DNA of 64,000 nucleotides, from contig BOLD01000001.1 in assembly GCA_016861345.1 (NCBI GenBank), positions 310,001-374,000 of the forward strand, given 5' to 3'. The translations under genes and the position numbers were made by a program. Below the pieces are notes generated by a model, which saw only the letters and a program-made list of their open reading frames with translations, made no database searches and was not told where the DNA came from. Below are positions 8,866-18,471 of the stretch, piece after piece. The DNA comes from Oligoflexia bacterium (GTDB lineage Bacteria; Bdellovibrionota; Bdellovibrionia; Bdellovibrionales; Bdellovibrionaceae). Within the stretch, counting starts at the first letter, position 1, and every line of letters begins with the position of its first letter.

Positions 8866-11800
8866 CGAAACTCCTTCTTAAATTCAAGGTCTAAACCGAG
8901 AATTTCCTGACTTTCTCGTTGAGATTCAAGTGCAGATTGGCTTGTTTCCCCAGTTTGGCGACTTTCCCATGAGCTAATTGCTGAAAACTGAGGACTAAAG
9001 AGATATTGCAGGCGGACCTCGTCGGAAGATTGTTCGCCACTCAGGTGCGATGCTGAAAATTTTAGTTTTTTAGTGATGTTTTTTGAAAGAGTCACCTTTT
9101 TAACATTTGTATTTTTGGTGTCGTTGTAGATTGATGAAAATTCAAGGTTAACACCAAAAGCTGACTCAAATGCCTTCGCAAAGGTAGATTGAGAAAGAAC
9201 CGCAGTTCCCGCTTGATAGAGGAGAGAGCTTTCTTGCTCTTTACTTTGGACACCTTTTTCAAGTTTACTCGAGGTAATTCCAAGAGCCAGTAGTGATACA
9301 ATATCTTGTTCGCTGAGTGGAGGCGTGCTTGTCAGTTTGATTAGAGGAGACTTTCCTGTCCCTTGTAGAAGAAGATTGACATCGTATTCGCTAATATGAC
9401 TTCTGGCTGTGAAATAAAGTTCCGGATTAATTTGCTTGGGATCTGTAAACTGCACGCTTCCAGCTTGAATGTCGAAGATCTTATCTCTAAAGAGAATCTT
9501 AGAATTCTTTTCCATACTGACTCTTCCAAAGAGGACAGGGGAGGTTGGTGGCCCCTTTACCTGAAGGTTTCCAGTTAAACTGCCTTCAATTTTTGAGTTC
9601 TTGATCTGCACGCTTTTATCGATATTGACTTGAATATCGAGAAGAATTGGTTCGAAAGCACTCTGTAAAATCATCTTAGGTAGATATGAGCTTTGATTGA
9701 GCTGATTCGCAGCCTGTTCATCAAATTCATTATCGATAAATCCACCAGTGACATTATATGTTCCAGATAGAGTAAAGGGGAACCAATTGCCACTGAAGAG
9801 CACATCTGCCGACCCTTGGGTTCGGATTTTATCTGGAATGACCAAGTTGACGCCGTCGGCCCGCGCTTTAATTTTTGTTGGCAGATTCTTGATGCCTTCG
9901 ATTTGAATTATTCCGTCACCCTGAAGTTTTCCACCAGCTAACGTTCCCTTGATTTCCGAAATAAGTATTTTTGAGTGAGAGAACTGCACACTTGTTTGGA
10001 CCTGTTCAAATGGGTGAGGAAATCCCCTAATCTTAACAAAAGCGTTAGAGGCTTGAGCTTGTCCAAGTACCTCTGGTTTTTCAAGCGACCCTCCGACGCT
10101 CATTTTAAGTTGTCCCTGACCTCCTAATTCTTCAAGGAAGGGTAGGAAAATTTGGAAAAGTCGAAGGGGGGCCTGACCATTGACCTTGAGATTGAGGTGA
10201 TTTTTTGAGAAATTTTCACCGATAACTTCGACTGAAGATTGGTCTCCGCTCACTTTAAAATTTTTAAGTGTCATATCCCCGTTGTGCATGCTGAGTTCCA
10301 TGGGAAGTCGGTTTTGAAGGGACATGGGGCCCCTTTTCAGAATGAATTTTTCGATTAATGCTTTTCCTGTAGACTTAAAAAAACCACCCGTTTCAGCGGC
10401 GAGATCAATTGTTCCAGTCACTGAGGTTTCATACTCGTTGAGCAACTTTCCCCCACCGATCAGGGTGAAAATTGTGGCGTAGTTCCAGTCGACGGCAGTT
10501 GCCTTAAGTCGAAACGGGCTTGATTCGTCATAGGGGATATTAAATTCACATTTTAGTCGATTTCCAAGCAAGAAGGCAACGCCCTCTGCAGATTTTTTAG
10601 TTAATTTTAGTGAGAGGTTTGAAGGGGGAAATTCTTGCTCATCAATAATAAGATTTTGAACCTGTGATTTAAATTGTATGTCTGGAGAGAGAACGTGGCC
10701 AGTCATCGACATTGAGAAATCAAGAATTCCGGATGTGTTAGACCCCAGTTTTGATATATTCTCCGATTCATCGAGCTGTAGCTTGTCACCTTTAACAAAA
10801 AAATCAATTTGACCATTAGGATAGCCATTTCCGGTCAGTTCTATAACGGACGAACCTTTTTTTAACTGAACCTTACGAGCAACAACATTTCCCTCTTTTG
10901 ATTCAATATCGAAGTCGAGATAGTCATATGATTCTCCTGCGGCAGATCCTTGATTGACTTGACCAGTGAGATTGTATGAAAGCTTGTTGAATTGGAGCGG
11001 ACCACTGGCCTTGAGTTTCGCACGAATAGGTCCAGTGAGTTCAATGGGTAAGTGGACGTGACGCTCAAATGCCTTTAAGATGTCAGATACTTCTGCCTGT
11101 AGTGATTCACCTTGAATTTCAATAAGTGAGTTCTGTAGGTCGACTATAACTTGAGCGTCAAATCGAGAAGTTTGAAGTGTCGATGAGAAGTTTTCAAAGA
11201 ACAAGCGGCCTTTTTCATATCGAATATTGCCTTTAGGGTTACCTAAATAATAATTTTCAAAATAGATATCTTTAGCATCAGTTAGAATATGAAATACCGC
11301 TCCGTTTGAGTCGCCGGTAGTTTTGCCACTCAATGATGAGGAACCTTCAAGTTTCAGATTGGCGAGATTTTTGATATTTTTAAAGTTCAACATTGGTGTT
11401 GAATAATTGATGTTAAATCCTTCTGTGTAAGAAATGACGCCATCACTACTTCCTTCACCGTTGCCAAGCTGCAATTGTGCTGAATAGGTCACGTCTTTCT
11501 CGCTAATATTGACCGAACCACGGGCCGCAAACTCTTCGATCGCAACGATCGTTTGATCACTGCCGGCTCCTGATCGAACCTCAAGTTGGGACCCCTTCGC
11601 TTTTCCATCACATTTTAAATTTAAATCTGGAAAAAGCGGACCCCCACAGTCAAATTCAGAATTGATAAAAAGCTCAACAGGTATGTCGCCGACATTCAGA
11701 CGTATCAGAAGTTCGTTCAGATCCAGATAATCTGAGCTCAGTTTTGTCTTAAGGTCTGTGGTCCACTGATCGTTGAGACGTTCAAAATGAATAATGGTAT

Positions 11801-12824
11801 CTTTCAGATCTGCTACCCCGGCCTCGTTGGTGACTTTAAGAGAGGGAATTTGAATTTTGTGTTGATCGACCTTTCCACTCAACTGGATGTCGCCAATATC
11901 AAAACGATTGATTTTTAAATTTTCAACGAGAGTGGTAAATTGGGTATTTGTTAGCTCGCCTTGTTTGATATTGAGATCTGTTTGAGTATGAATTTTTCCA
12001 TAAAGTGATGGGAGAGCCTTGAGATTAGATTTGAGTTGAGTGTGCAGTCCTTCGAGATTACTTTGTATTTCAAAATTGAGCTTGGCTGTTGGTTTGGAAA
12101 TAAGTCGAGGAAGATCTGAGAATTCTCCTTTGGCGATTAGATTCGAGGCCAATGCCGTTAACTGGAGTTGGTGAATGTAAAGTGCTTGATCGGACATCCG
12201 CAGGTCAAGTCGACCGGAAAAAGGAAAGCTAAGATGATCAAGTTTTACTATTCCAGATGAAATTTCAAGTTGGGCATTTACTTTATTTTTTTGATTTAAA
12301 ATGTATAAGTCAATTCCATCAGAGGAAGCTGAGAGTTTTTGTTTCTCGGATTTGACCTCGAGTGAAAGTTCATTGACCACCAAACGTTGCAGGGGGACTT
12401 GCTCGAGGAGCTGGAAAAATGACTTAATGTCCAGGACTGATTTACTTTCTTTTTTTGAAGGTAGGGCATCAAGGTCAATTTCAATATCTGGTTGGGAAAT
12501 GATAAAGCTTGAAAGCATGATTTTGCCGCCAAGAAATTGAATAAAATCAATACTTGCTTTAGCTGAATCGATGTTGATTTCTTCGAAGCCAAGCTGGGCG
12601 CCTTTTTTTGCATTGATTTGAATATCCTCAAGCTCGAGGATTGGACCAAGTAACCGAAAGCTAAATTTCTGAGCTGCGATTTCGACTGGCAAATTTTGAG
12701 CTGATAGTTGTCTGATCTGGTACAGAACGAACCTTTCAATCTCAGGGCGTAAATAGTTTAATAGGACGTAGAGGGCTATCAATAAGACCGTGATTGGTAT
12801 GAGTGCAATCAACGTTCTCTTCAC
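8862..12824 (-). CDS. tamB: TamB-like translocation/assembly module protein (AsmA-like, DUF490)
   Basis: 1320 residues. Seen: one N-terminal membrane anchor (about residues 4-24), a very long beta-rich periplasmic body of short repeats (LKGEFSDL, GKLQGDGIIQIEG types), and a C-terminal DUF490/TamB region (ILFRDKIFDIQAGSVQFTDP, then PPLSEQDIVSLLALG). Known: TamB forms a beta-taco groove spanning the periplasm that moves phospholipid and helps TamA. The start is set at GTG 12824 because GAGGAA lies 6 bases upstream and the GTGA overlaps the stop of the preceding gene by 4 bp; a GTG six codons earlier lacks this signal. Acts with the adjacent Omp85 gene. Confidence 0.9.
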   Translation of the reverse strand: MKRTLIALIPITVLLIALYVLLNYLRPEIERFVLYQIRQLSAQNLPVEIAAQKFSFRLLGPILELEDIQINAKKGAQLGFEEINIDSAKASIDFIQFLGGKIMLSSFIISQPDIEIDLDALPSKKESKSVLDIKSFFQLLEQVPLQRLVVNELSLEVKSEKQKLSASSDGIDLYILNQKNKVNAQLEISSGIVKLDHLSFPFSGRLDLRMSDQALYIHQLQLTALASNLIAKGEFSDLPRLISKPTAKLNFEIQSNLEGLHTQLKSNLKALPSLYGKIHTQTDLNIKQGELTNTQFTTLVENLKINRFDIGDIQLSGKVDQHKIQIPSLKVTNEAGVADLKDTIIHFERLNDQWTTDLKTKLSSDYLDLNELLIRLNVGDIPVELFINSEFDCGGPLFPDLNLKCDGKAKGSQLEVRSGAGSDQTIVAIEEFAARGSVNISEKDVTYSAQLQLGNGEGSSDGVISYTEGFNINYSTPMLNFKNIKNLANLKLEGSSSLSGKTTGDSNGAVFHILTDAKDIYFENYYLGNPKGNIRYEKGRLFFENFSSTLQTSRFDAQVIVDLQNSLIEIQGESLQAEVSDILKAFERHVHLPIELTGPIRAKLKASGPLQFNKLSYNLTGQVNQGSAAGESYDYLDFDIESKEGNVVARKVQLKKGSSVIELTGNGYPNGQIDFFVKGDKLQLDESENISKLGSNTSGILDFSMSMTGHVLSPDIQFKSQVQNLIIDEQEFPPSNLSLKLTKKSAEGVAFLLGNRLKCEFNIPYDESSPFRLKATAVDWNYATIFTLIGGGKLLNEYETSVTGTIDLAAETGGFFKSTGKALIEKFILKRGPMSLQNRLPMELSMHNGDMTLKNFKVSGDQSSVEVIGENFSKNHLNLKVNGQAPLRLFQIFLPFLEELGGQGQLKMSVGGSLEKPEVLGQAQASNAFVKIRGFPHPFEQVQTSVQFSHSKILISEIKGTLAGGKLQGDGIIQIEGIKNLPTKIKARADGVNLVIPDKIRTQGSADVLFSGNWFPFTLSGTYNVTGGFIDNEFDEQAANQLNQSSYLPKMILQSAFEPILLDIQVNIDKSVQIKNSKIEGSLTGNLQVKGPPTSPVLFGRVSMEKNSKILFRDKIFDIQAGSVQFTDPKQINPELYFTARSHISEYDVNLLLQGTGKSPLIKLTSTPPLSEQDIVSLLALGITSSKLEKGVQSKEQESSLLYQAGTAVLSQSTFAKAFESAFGVNLEFSSIYNDTKNTNVKKVTLSKNITKKLKFSASHLSGEQSSDEVRLQYLFSPQFSAISSWESRQTGETSQSALESQRESQEILGLDLEFKKEFR

Positions 12825-13903
12825 AGTAGTTCCTCGCGCCACTCAGCCAGTAGGGCGGAGCAGGCTCTGTAATTGGGGCGAACAGCCTGAATGCTTTCTA
12901 ATATTTTTAAGGCCGGCACACTTTGCCCAAGTCCCCAGAGCGCCTGTGCGCGAAGATAAAGAATTCCAAAAGTGGCTTCGGGATCTTTTGACCATTTACT
13001 CTCTACGATGATGAGTTCATTGAGTAGGTCAACGTATCTTCGCGCGGCTAAAAGCAATTCAAGTCTGAGCCACTCAGCTGATTGGGTGTTTTCGAGTTCT
13101 GGCATGAAGCTGAGGGAGGCCTCGTAGTTTTCCCACATGAGATGGGCAATCATAAAATCTTTTTTAAGCTCCTCGTCTCCGATCTCGCCCAGGGCCTCGT
13201 TCATTCGCTGAAGAACGGTCGATAGGATTTTTAGGCTTTCTGGGTCTAACTTTTCGATTCGAGAAGGCGGCTTGCGACGAGTTTTCTTTGTTTCTGGTAC
13301 GGCTTGAGAATCATTCAAGACGCCTAGGGCAAGCTGTTGTTTTCGCTTATTCAGTTGCTTGGCGACCTCGGGATCATCAGGAAAAAAGCGTCGCATTCGT
13401 TCAAGCAGTTTTCCTTCATTTTCGTAGAGACCTTGGGAGCGAAGAGTTTCGGCCTGGATGAGCATTTCTTGTTTTTTCTCAAGGTGCTTTTTTTGCTGAA
13501 GCTCGCGTCGCTCTTTTCTTTTTGTGGGTAAACTTTCGTCAAATTGATCGAGAAAATGAGATCTGGATAGTTCATGAAGCTGTCTTTGCTCGGTGGCTCC
13601 TTCGATGAGTGCTGTTTTGACTTGTCCGGGAATGATCTGTGTTGAGGAAAAAATACTTTCACAATAATGTCCCCAGGGGATTGCGAGATTCCGAGAGACT
13701 GCTCGAGTGAGAAGCTCATTCAGCTTGATGTAGTTTCCAACACGTAGAAAAAAAACGGAAAGGATTTCAAATTCGGCACGGGTGAGAGCTGTGTTGCCAT
13801 ATTTTTCAATTAATTTTTCACAAACAACTTCAGCAGAAGGTCCCTCGATCAGGAGCTGCCGAATGTCGCGTTCTAATAGTTCAGAGGGTTGCTTTTCTTG
13901 CAC
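12821..13903 (-). CDS. TPR-like cytoplasmic protein of unknown role, first of the tamBA unit
   Basis: 360 residues, almost wholly helical. No signal peptide or membrane segment. Seen: helix pairs resembling degenerate tetratricopeptide repeats, especially residues 275-350 (RYVDLLNELIIVESKW, ILYLRAQALWGLGQSVPALKILESI), and a very basic/glutamine-rich middle (KERRELQQKKHLEKKQEM, then KKTRRKPPSR). Start is GTG 13903, the only in-frame start between a TAG and the conserved region; the upstream signal is poor. Its stop overlaps the tamB GTG by 4 bp, so it is coupled to tamB. Function unknown; the context suggests envelope biogenesis only by association. Confidence 0.75.
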   Translation of the reverse strand: MQEKQPSELLERDIRQLLIEGPSAEVVCEKLIEKYGNTALTRAEFEILSVFFLRVGNYIKLNELLTRAVSRNLAIPWGHYCESIFSSTQIIPGQVKTALIEGATEQRQLHELSRSHFLDQFDESLPTKRKERRELQQKKHLEKKQEMLIQAETLRSQGLYENEGKLLERMRRFFPDDPEVAKQLNKRKQQLALGVLNDSQAVPETKKTRRKPPSRIEKLDPESLKILSTVLQRMNEALGEIGDEELKKDFMIAHLMWENYEASLSFMPELENTQSAEWLRLELLLAARRYVDLLNELIIVESKWSKDPEATFGILYLRAQALWGLGQSVPALKILESIQAVRPNYRACSALLAEWREELL

Positions 13904-13971
13904 CCCTCTATTTTGCTATATTTCCAAGTTAATCTTGAGACTTAACGCATCAAGTTAGGACCAGAATTGGA

Positions 13972-14535
13972 CTACTTGTTCACCCGTTCAACATATTCAC
14001 CAGTCGAGGTGTCAATGCGAAGAACATCGCCCTCATTAATGTGAAGCGGAACGCGGACAACTAGACCTGATTCCATTGTTGCAGGCTTTGTTGCTCCAGA
14101 AACAGTATCACCCTTCATTCCAGGGTCCGTCTGAGCAACTTTTAAGTTTACAGCTTTGGGAACATCGACTGTCACTGGACGTTCATTGTAGAACAGAATG
14201 ACGACGTCCAGGTTTTCAGTCAGAAAGTTTTTAGCCTCTCCCAGCTGATTTTCAGTCATGATCACTTGTTCATAAGATTCTTTATCCATGAAAGTATAGC
14301 CGGTGTCGTCTTTGTAGAGGAATGACATTTCTTTATTCATGACATCGGGAACTTCGAATCGCTCGCCTGATTTAAATGTTCGCTCAAGAAGTTGGCCAGT
14401 GAGAAGGTTTCTCATTTTTGTTCGTGTGAACTGATTTCCTTTTCCGGGTTTAACGTGTTGGAAATCAAGAATGGCATAGGGTGAGCCTTCAACCATAATT
14501 TTAAGGCCTTTTTTAAAATCTGCATTTTCGTACAT
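13972..14535 (-). CDS. efp: Elongation factor P
   Basis: 187 residues. Relieves ribosome stalling at polyproline stretches by binding between P and E sites. Seen: the three beta-barrel domains with the tip loop VKPGKGNQF (Lys32 is the residue normally modified), MKGDTVSGATKPATMESG in domain III, and the conserved C-terminal GDVLRIDTSTGEYVERV. ATG start with AGGAG 7 bases upstream. The modifying enzymes EpmA/EpmB are not in the window. A relevant client in this window is the proline-rich lipoprotein at 42197-43276, whose Pro-Glu-Pro-Pro-Pro stretches would need EF-P. Confidence 0.97.
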   Translation of the reverse strand: MYENADFKKGLKIMVEGSPYAILDFQHVKPGKGNQFTRTKMRNLLTGQLLERTFKSGERFEVPDVMNKEMSFLYKDDTGYTFMDKESYEQVIMTENQLGEAKNFLTENLDVVILFYNERPVTVDVPKAVNLKVAQTDPGMKGDTVSGATKPATMESGLVVRVPLHINEGDVLRIDTSTGEYVERVNK

Positions 14536-14596
14536 AGTGAACTCCTGGAGCTTTCGTTAAGAAGTTCAGGACTTTACATTCAGAATCAGAAGAGCG

Positions 14597-15376
14597 TCAA
14601 CCGTGAAGAAAGCGGTTTTTATCTATTGTTTTGAGTAGAGTCTGTAATTTCTTGATTTTACTACCTAATATTCGTTTTTCTCGAGAAACCATTGGGCGAA
14701 TTTGCTGAGCTCCGTCTTCGGCGTGACTTTCCAGCATTTCCAATCTCTGAGTAATTCCCTCGTGAGTTGGGTTTTCACGATAACTGGCTTTTAAAATTTC
14801 ATGGGCTTTGTCGATCTCATTACGAATGATCAGGGCATCAGCCAGGGAGAGGGTGCGATCCAGCTCTTTTTTCTTGTCACTGACTTGCTCAGAAGCTGGC
14901 TGAGAAGACAGAGTTGCTTTTTTCAGTTGCCCCATCTGAAAAAGGTCGGTGTCAAATTCGTCAGCAGTGATGCTTTCAAGTTTAGAAACCACTTTTTGTG
15001 ATCGAGTGTCCTGTGGATTCAGAAAAAGTGCCATTTTGTGGGCTTTTAGGGCCTCTTTTGTGTTTTTCAATTCCAGATGAACTTGGCCAATCAATTGGTG
15101 AGCTAAGATGTTTTCAGGTGAAAGTTGAACAGCTTTTTGAAGTTCAAAAAGAGCGTCATCATATTTTTTTTGACCCAACATGATTCGACCTAAAACCACA
15201 AAACCTGGAGCGTAGGTGGGATGATTTATGGTGCCGCGCCTTGCCAAGGCTTCAGCTTGTTCATCCATCCCCATTTCTCGATAGGCCTCTGCAAGTGCTG
15301 CAAATATCTTTGACTTTGGATCTTGAGCCAAAAGATTTTGGTAATGCTCTATTGTTTTTGAATCAAGCTTTGCCAT
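14597..15376 (-). CDS. Tetratricopeptide-repeat protein
   Basis: 259 residues, no signal peptide or membrane segment. Seen: four to five TPR helix pairs with the usual small/large residue pattern, for example FAALAEAYREMGMDEQAEAL, then FVVLGRIMLGQKKYDDALFEL and AHQLIGQVHLELKNTKEALK (about residues 22-125), and another around residues 165-215. The C-terminal 45 residues are basic. TPRs bind other proteins; the partner cannot be read from the sequence. It is transcribed toward efp (61 bp gap) and divergently from ruvC, sharing a 74-bp intergenic stretch. Confidence 0.85.
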   Translation of the reverse strand: MAKLDSKTIEHYQNLLAQDPKSKIFAALAEAYREMGMDEQAEALARRGTINHPTYAPGFVVLGRIMLGQKKYDDALFELQKAVQLSPENILAHQLIGQVHLELKNTKEALKAHKMALFLNPQDTRSQKVVSKLESITADEFDTDLFQMGQLKKATLSSQPASEQVSDKKKELDRTLSLADALIIRNEIDKAHEILKASYRENPTHEGITQRLEMLESHAEDGAQQIRPMVSREKRILGSKIKKLQTLLKTIDKNRFLHG

Positions 15377-15450
15377 TAAAGTAAATGGTGCCAGACTTTC
15401 GTGTTGACGGCAAGGTATCGTCTTAGTTTGATGAGGTCTTGGGGGTTATT

Positions 15451-15969
15451 TTGGCGATTGTCATTGGCATTGATCCGGGATCTCGGGTGACGGGATTTGG
15501 GGTTTTGGAAATTCAAGGTAATGCAGTGAGACATGTGAGTCATGGAATCATCCGTTTGCCTGAAGAAAAGGAACTCAGTCAGCGGTTAGCAGTTTTGGCT
15601 CAAAGCTTTCGAGAACTTTTCACTCGTTACAAGCCCTCTGAAGTTGTGATAGAGAAAGTTTTTTTAGGCAAAAATCCAGATAGCGCATTCAAGCTGGGAC
15701 ATGCTCGGGGAGTTGCCATGGCCGAGTCAGCACTGGCTGGGGCGATTGTTTACGAGTATGCCACTCGCTTGATTAAAAAAGGTGTTGCGGGCAAGGGCTC
15801 AGCAGGTAAGGAAGAAGTTCAGTTGATGATCCAAAGATTACTTCAGTTACCAAAGATTGATCACCTGGATGCATCTGATGCTTTGGCTTTAGCGTATTAT
15901 CATTCAAGCCAAAGACAAGTGCTGAGGCGAGTGGAACGAGCAAAAATGAGAGAGGGAGAATTGTTGTGA
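15451..15969 (+). CDS. ruvC: Holliday-junction resolvase RuvC
   Basis: About 172 residues. Cuts Holliday junctions symmetrically after RuvAB branch migration. Seen: the first acidic motif GIDPGSRVTGFGV, the second in EVVIEKVFLGKN (Glu), and DHLDASDALALAYYH near the C-terminus with the last two acids. Start uncertain: TTG 15451 (MAIVIGIDPGS, with GGGGG 5 bases upstream) fits the family N-terminus; an in-frame TTG at 15439 adds four residues but its GAGG is only 2 bases away. The stop overlaps the ruvA GTG by 4 bp. A TTGACG at 15404-15409 is a possible -35. Confidence 0.95.
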   Translation: MAIVIGIDPGSRVTGFGVLEIQGNAVRHVSHGIIRLPEEKELSQRLAVLAQSFRELFTRYKPSEVVIEKVFLGKNPDSAFKLGHARGVAMAESALAGAIVYEYATRLIKKGVAGKGSAGKEEVQLMIQRLLQLPKIDHLDASDALALAYYHSSQRQVLRRVERAKMREGELL

Positions 15970-16550
15970 TAGCTTATCTTCAAGGCCAAGTTTTTGACAT
16001 TACACCTGAGGCCTTAGTTCTCATGGTCAACGGTGTGGGTTATGAGCTGATCTGCTCTCAAAATACTTTATCTGATTTTGAATCTCTAAGGGGTAAAGAC
16101 ACTTTCCTACATGTGTACACCCATGTTCGTGAAGATGCTTTGCAGCTTTTTGGGTTTGAATCCAAGACGGAAAAACAGTTGTTTCTTTCACTTTTGAAAG
16201 TCAATGGTATTGGGCCTAAAATGGCGATCCATATTCTCTCGGGAGCCAGAATGGAACAGATCATGGAGATGATCGAGAAAGAAGATGTGAAAAGCTTATC
16301 GAAACTTCCGAAGGTCGGTAAAAAAACTGCAGAGCAAATGATTTTAGCTCTCAAGGGAAAGCTTATCCTCACAGAGGATGTCAAGTCGACCGCGGGTGCA
16401 GTGGCCGGGCCTCAGCGAGAAATTTCTTCGGCTTTAGTGAACTTGGGTTTCCGCGCTCAAGATGTTGAGAAGGTGGTCACTCAATTACCAAAAACCATTG
16501 ATTTTGAAGAGGGGCTTCGTCAAGGACTTGCAGCCTTAACTACTCTCTAA
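15966..16550 (+). CDS. ruvA: Holliday-junction branch-migration subunit RuvA
   Basis: 194 residues. Forms the tetramer that holds the four-way junction and loads RuvB. Seen: N-terminal OB domain (MIAYLQGQVFDITPEALVLM), two helix-hairpin-helix motifs (LLKVNGIGPKMAIHIL and LSKLPKVGKKTAEQMILALKGKL), a linker, and the small C-terminal RuvB-binding domain (ALVNLGFRAQDVEKVV). GTG start in a GTGA overlap with ruvC; ruvB starts 12 bp after its stop. Middle gene of ruvCAB. Confidence 0.97.
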   Translation: MIAYLQGQVFDITPEALVLMVNGVGYELICSQNTLSDFESLRGKDTFLHVYTHVREDALQLFGFESKTEKQLFLSLLKVNGIGPKMAIHILSGARMEQIMEMIEKEDVKSLSKLPKVGKKTAEQMILALKGKLILTEDVKSTAGAVAGPQREISSALVNLGFRAQDVEKVVTQLPKTIDFEEGLRQGLAALTTL

Positions 16551-16562
16551 AAGGACCAAACT

Positions 16563-17570
16563 ATGATTATCGAAAGTTCGACAACTCGTACAGAATTAAA
16601 CCCTGACCAGATGGAAGGGGAGATGTCTTGGGAAAATGCTTTACGACCTTCAAAGTTTGAAGATTTTCCTGGGCAAGATGAAGTTAAAGATAAGTTACGA
16701 GTTTTTGTCCAAGCAGCCAAATCAAGAAAAGAGCCCTTAGATCATGTTCTTCTCAGCGGCCCTCCGGGACTGGGAAAGACGACTTTGGCTCGCATTATTG
16801 CTCATGATCTCGGAGCTGATATTAAAGTCACATCTGCTCCAGCTCTTGATAAAAAAGGCGACTTGGCAGCGATTTTAACTAGCTTGAAACCTTTTTCAGT
16901 TCTCTTCATCGATGAGATTCATCGTTTGAGCCGAACTGTGGAGGAGTATTTGTATACAGCGATGGAGGACTACTACATCGATATCGTCACGGGCGAGGGC
17001 ATGGGAGCAAGATCAATGAAATTTCAATTGGCTCCCTTCACGTTGGTGGGTGCGACGACGAGAGCTGGTCTTTTAAATGCGCCTTTTCGAGATCGATTTG
17101 GGATTGTTGAACGTTTGAATTTTTATAAACGAGAGGCTCTTGAGCAAATTTTGAATCGCTCATCTCAAATTCTTGGAGTCGGGGCTCAAAAAGTGGGTTT
17201 AAGTGAAATTGCAAGACGATCACGGGGAACTCCTCGAGTGGCCAACCGACTTCTCAAGCGAGTTCGGGACTATGCTCAAGTGAAGGGTCAGGGGACGATT
17301 ACCTCTGAAATTTCGGCCTACGCCCTTGATCAGCTTGGAGTTGATCAGTTGGGTTTGGATTCGATGGATCGTAAGATACTGCAGCTGATTGAGGAAAAAT
17401 TTAATGGCGGTCCTGTGGGGATTGAGACCATCGCCGCTGCTCTCAGCGAAGAGCGAGATACGATTGAAGAGGTCTATGAACCTTATTTGATTCAAGAGGG
17501 ACTTTTGGTTAAAACTCAAAGAGGGCGCATGATTTCGGAGATGGCGAAGGCCCATCTTCAAAGTCGATAG
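16563..17570 (+). CDS. ruvB: Holliday-junction branch-migration ATPase RuvB
   Basis: 335 residues, normal length. Hexameric AAA+ motor that pulls DNA through the RuvA-bound junction. Seen: Walker [10 protein letters not shown] (about residues 65-73), Walker [10 protein letters not shown], sensor 1 GATTRAG, arginine-finger segment FRDRFG, and a C-terminal winged helix ([32 protein letters not shown]). AAGGA lies 7 bases before the ATG. Ends nine bases from a convergent gene with no visible hairpin between them. Confidence 0.98.
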   Translation: MIIESSTTRTELNPDQMEGEMSWENALRPSKFEDFPGQDEVKDKLRVFVQAAKSRKEPLDHVLLSGPPGLGKTTLARIIAHDLGADIKVTSAPALDKKGDLAAILTSLKPFSVLFIDEIHRLSRTVEEYLYTAMEDYYIDIVTGEGMGARSMKFQLAPFTLVGATTRAGLLNAPFRDRFGIVERLNFYKREALEQILNRSSQILGVGAQKVGLSEIARRSRGTPRVANRLLKRVRDYAQVKGQGTITSEISAYALDQLGVDQLGLDSMDRKILQLIEEKFNGGPVGIETIAAALSEERDTIEEVYEPYLIQEGLLVKTQRGRMISEMAKAHLQSR

Positions 17571-17579
17571 TTTGAATTT

Positions 17580-18404
17580 TTATTCAGTACAATGAAGAGT
17601 TGCTTTAAGGGGCAGGTGATCAGAGGTGTGAATGTCTTTCAGAATCTCTGCCTTTTCGGGTTCACAATCTCTGACAAAAATATGGTCCAAAACTTGTTCT
17701 CGAGGATCAATAAAAAAGTCAACTTGCTTAAGCCCCATTTTCTTCGTTCTTTTCAGTAAAGCCTCAAGGCGACCTGAGCTCCAGGTGTTGAAGTCTCCAG
17801 CAAAGATCACAGCCCCTTTAAAATCTCTAATCAGAGGTAAAAGGTCATCGATTTGCCGCTCAAATGTAGATTGAGTGACAAAATTGATGGCGTGAATATT
17901 AACGACGAGAAGGGGTTTTCCTTTTGGAAGTGAAAAAATGGAAAGAAGACTCATTTTGGGTGTTGAAAGTACAGGTTCTCGATCAGGGCTTCGGCGAAAG
18001 AACTGAGCGTTTGGATGTGCCGTCGACCCAGTGGCGACTCCAGTTGAGTCTTTGCCGTTGGTGTAGATAAAACTTTGAGCCATGAAAAACTCAAATTTAA
18101 GCAATGACTGAAGTGCCTGGGGCATAAAGTCGTCATTCATGGCCTCTTGAAGGAGCACCAAGTTAGCATCTGCAGAAATGGATTGAAGATCTGATTTCCA
18201 GGCGTTTTCATCGCTGCCTTTGTGAACATTCCAAACAAGAACAGAGATTGAATTTGGTAGTGTTTGAGTTGTGTTTGCTTGTGTTAGAGAAATGATGACT
18301 TTATTATCGTCTGGAATTTCATATCGAGTCGATACCGAGGCACTTGTAACAACAGTGGCAAAAAGTGAAAGAATAAAAGCAGTCATAGGCAGTGATGCTC
18401 GCAT
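17580..18404 (-). CDS. Exported endonuclease/exonuclease/phosphatase-family protein
   Basis: 274 residues. Seen: signal peptide (MRASLPMTAFILSLFATVVTSAS), then the EEP/DNase I-like motifs in order: VLVWNVHKGSDENAW, LVLLQEAM (metal-binding Glu), VVNIHAINF, IFAGDFNTWSSGR (Asp/Asn), LDHIFVRD and TSDHLPLKATL (catalytic Asp-His). Known: this fold covers nucleases, sphingomyelinases and inositol phosphatases; the substrate is not determined by these motifs. Start set at ATG 18404, with AGGGAG about 9 bases upstream; a longer frame would place this signal inside the gene. A periplasmic or secreted nuclease would suit prey or DNA degradation, but that is inference. Confidence 0.87.
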   Translation of the reverse strand: MRASLPMTAFILSLFATVVTSASVSTRYEIPDDNKVIISLTQANTTQTLPNSISVLVWNVHKGSDENAWKSDLQSISADANLVLLQEAMNDDFMPQALQSLLKFEFFMAQSFIYTNGKDSTGVATGSTAHPNAQFFRRSPDREPVLSTPKMSLLSIFSLPKGKPLLVVNIHAINFVTQSTFERQIDDLLPLIRDFKGAVIFAGDFNTWSSGRLEALLKRTKKMGLKQVDFFIDPREQVLDHIFVRDCEPEKAEILKDIHTSDHLPLKATLHCTE

Positions 18405-18471
18405 GTTTTGGGCTCCCTGCAAATAGCAGTAGCCCAATTTTTAATCAAACTAGCCCAAATGAGCAAGAAAA

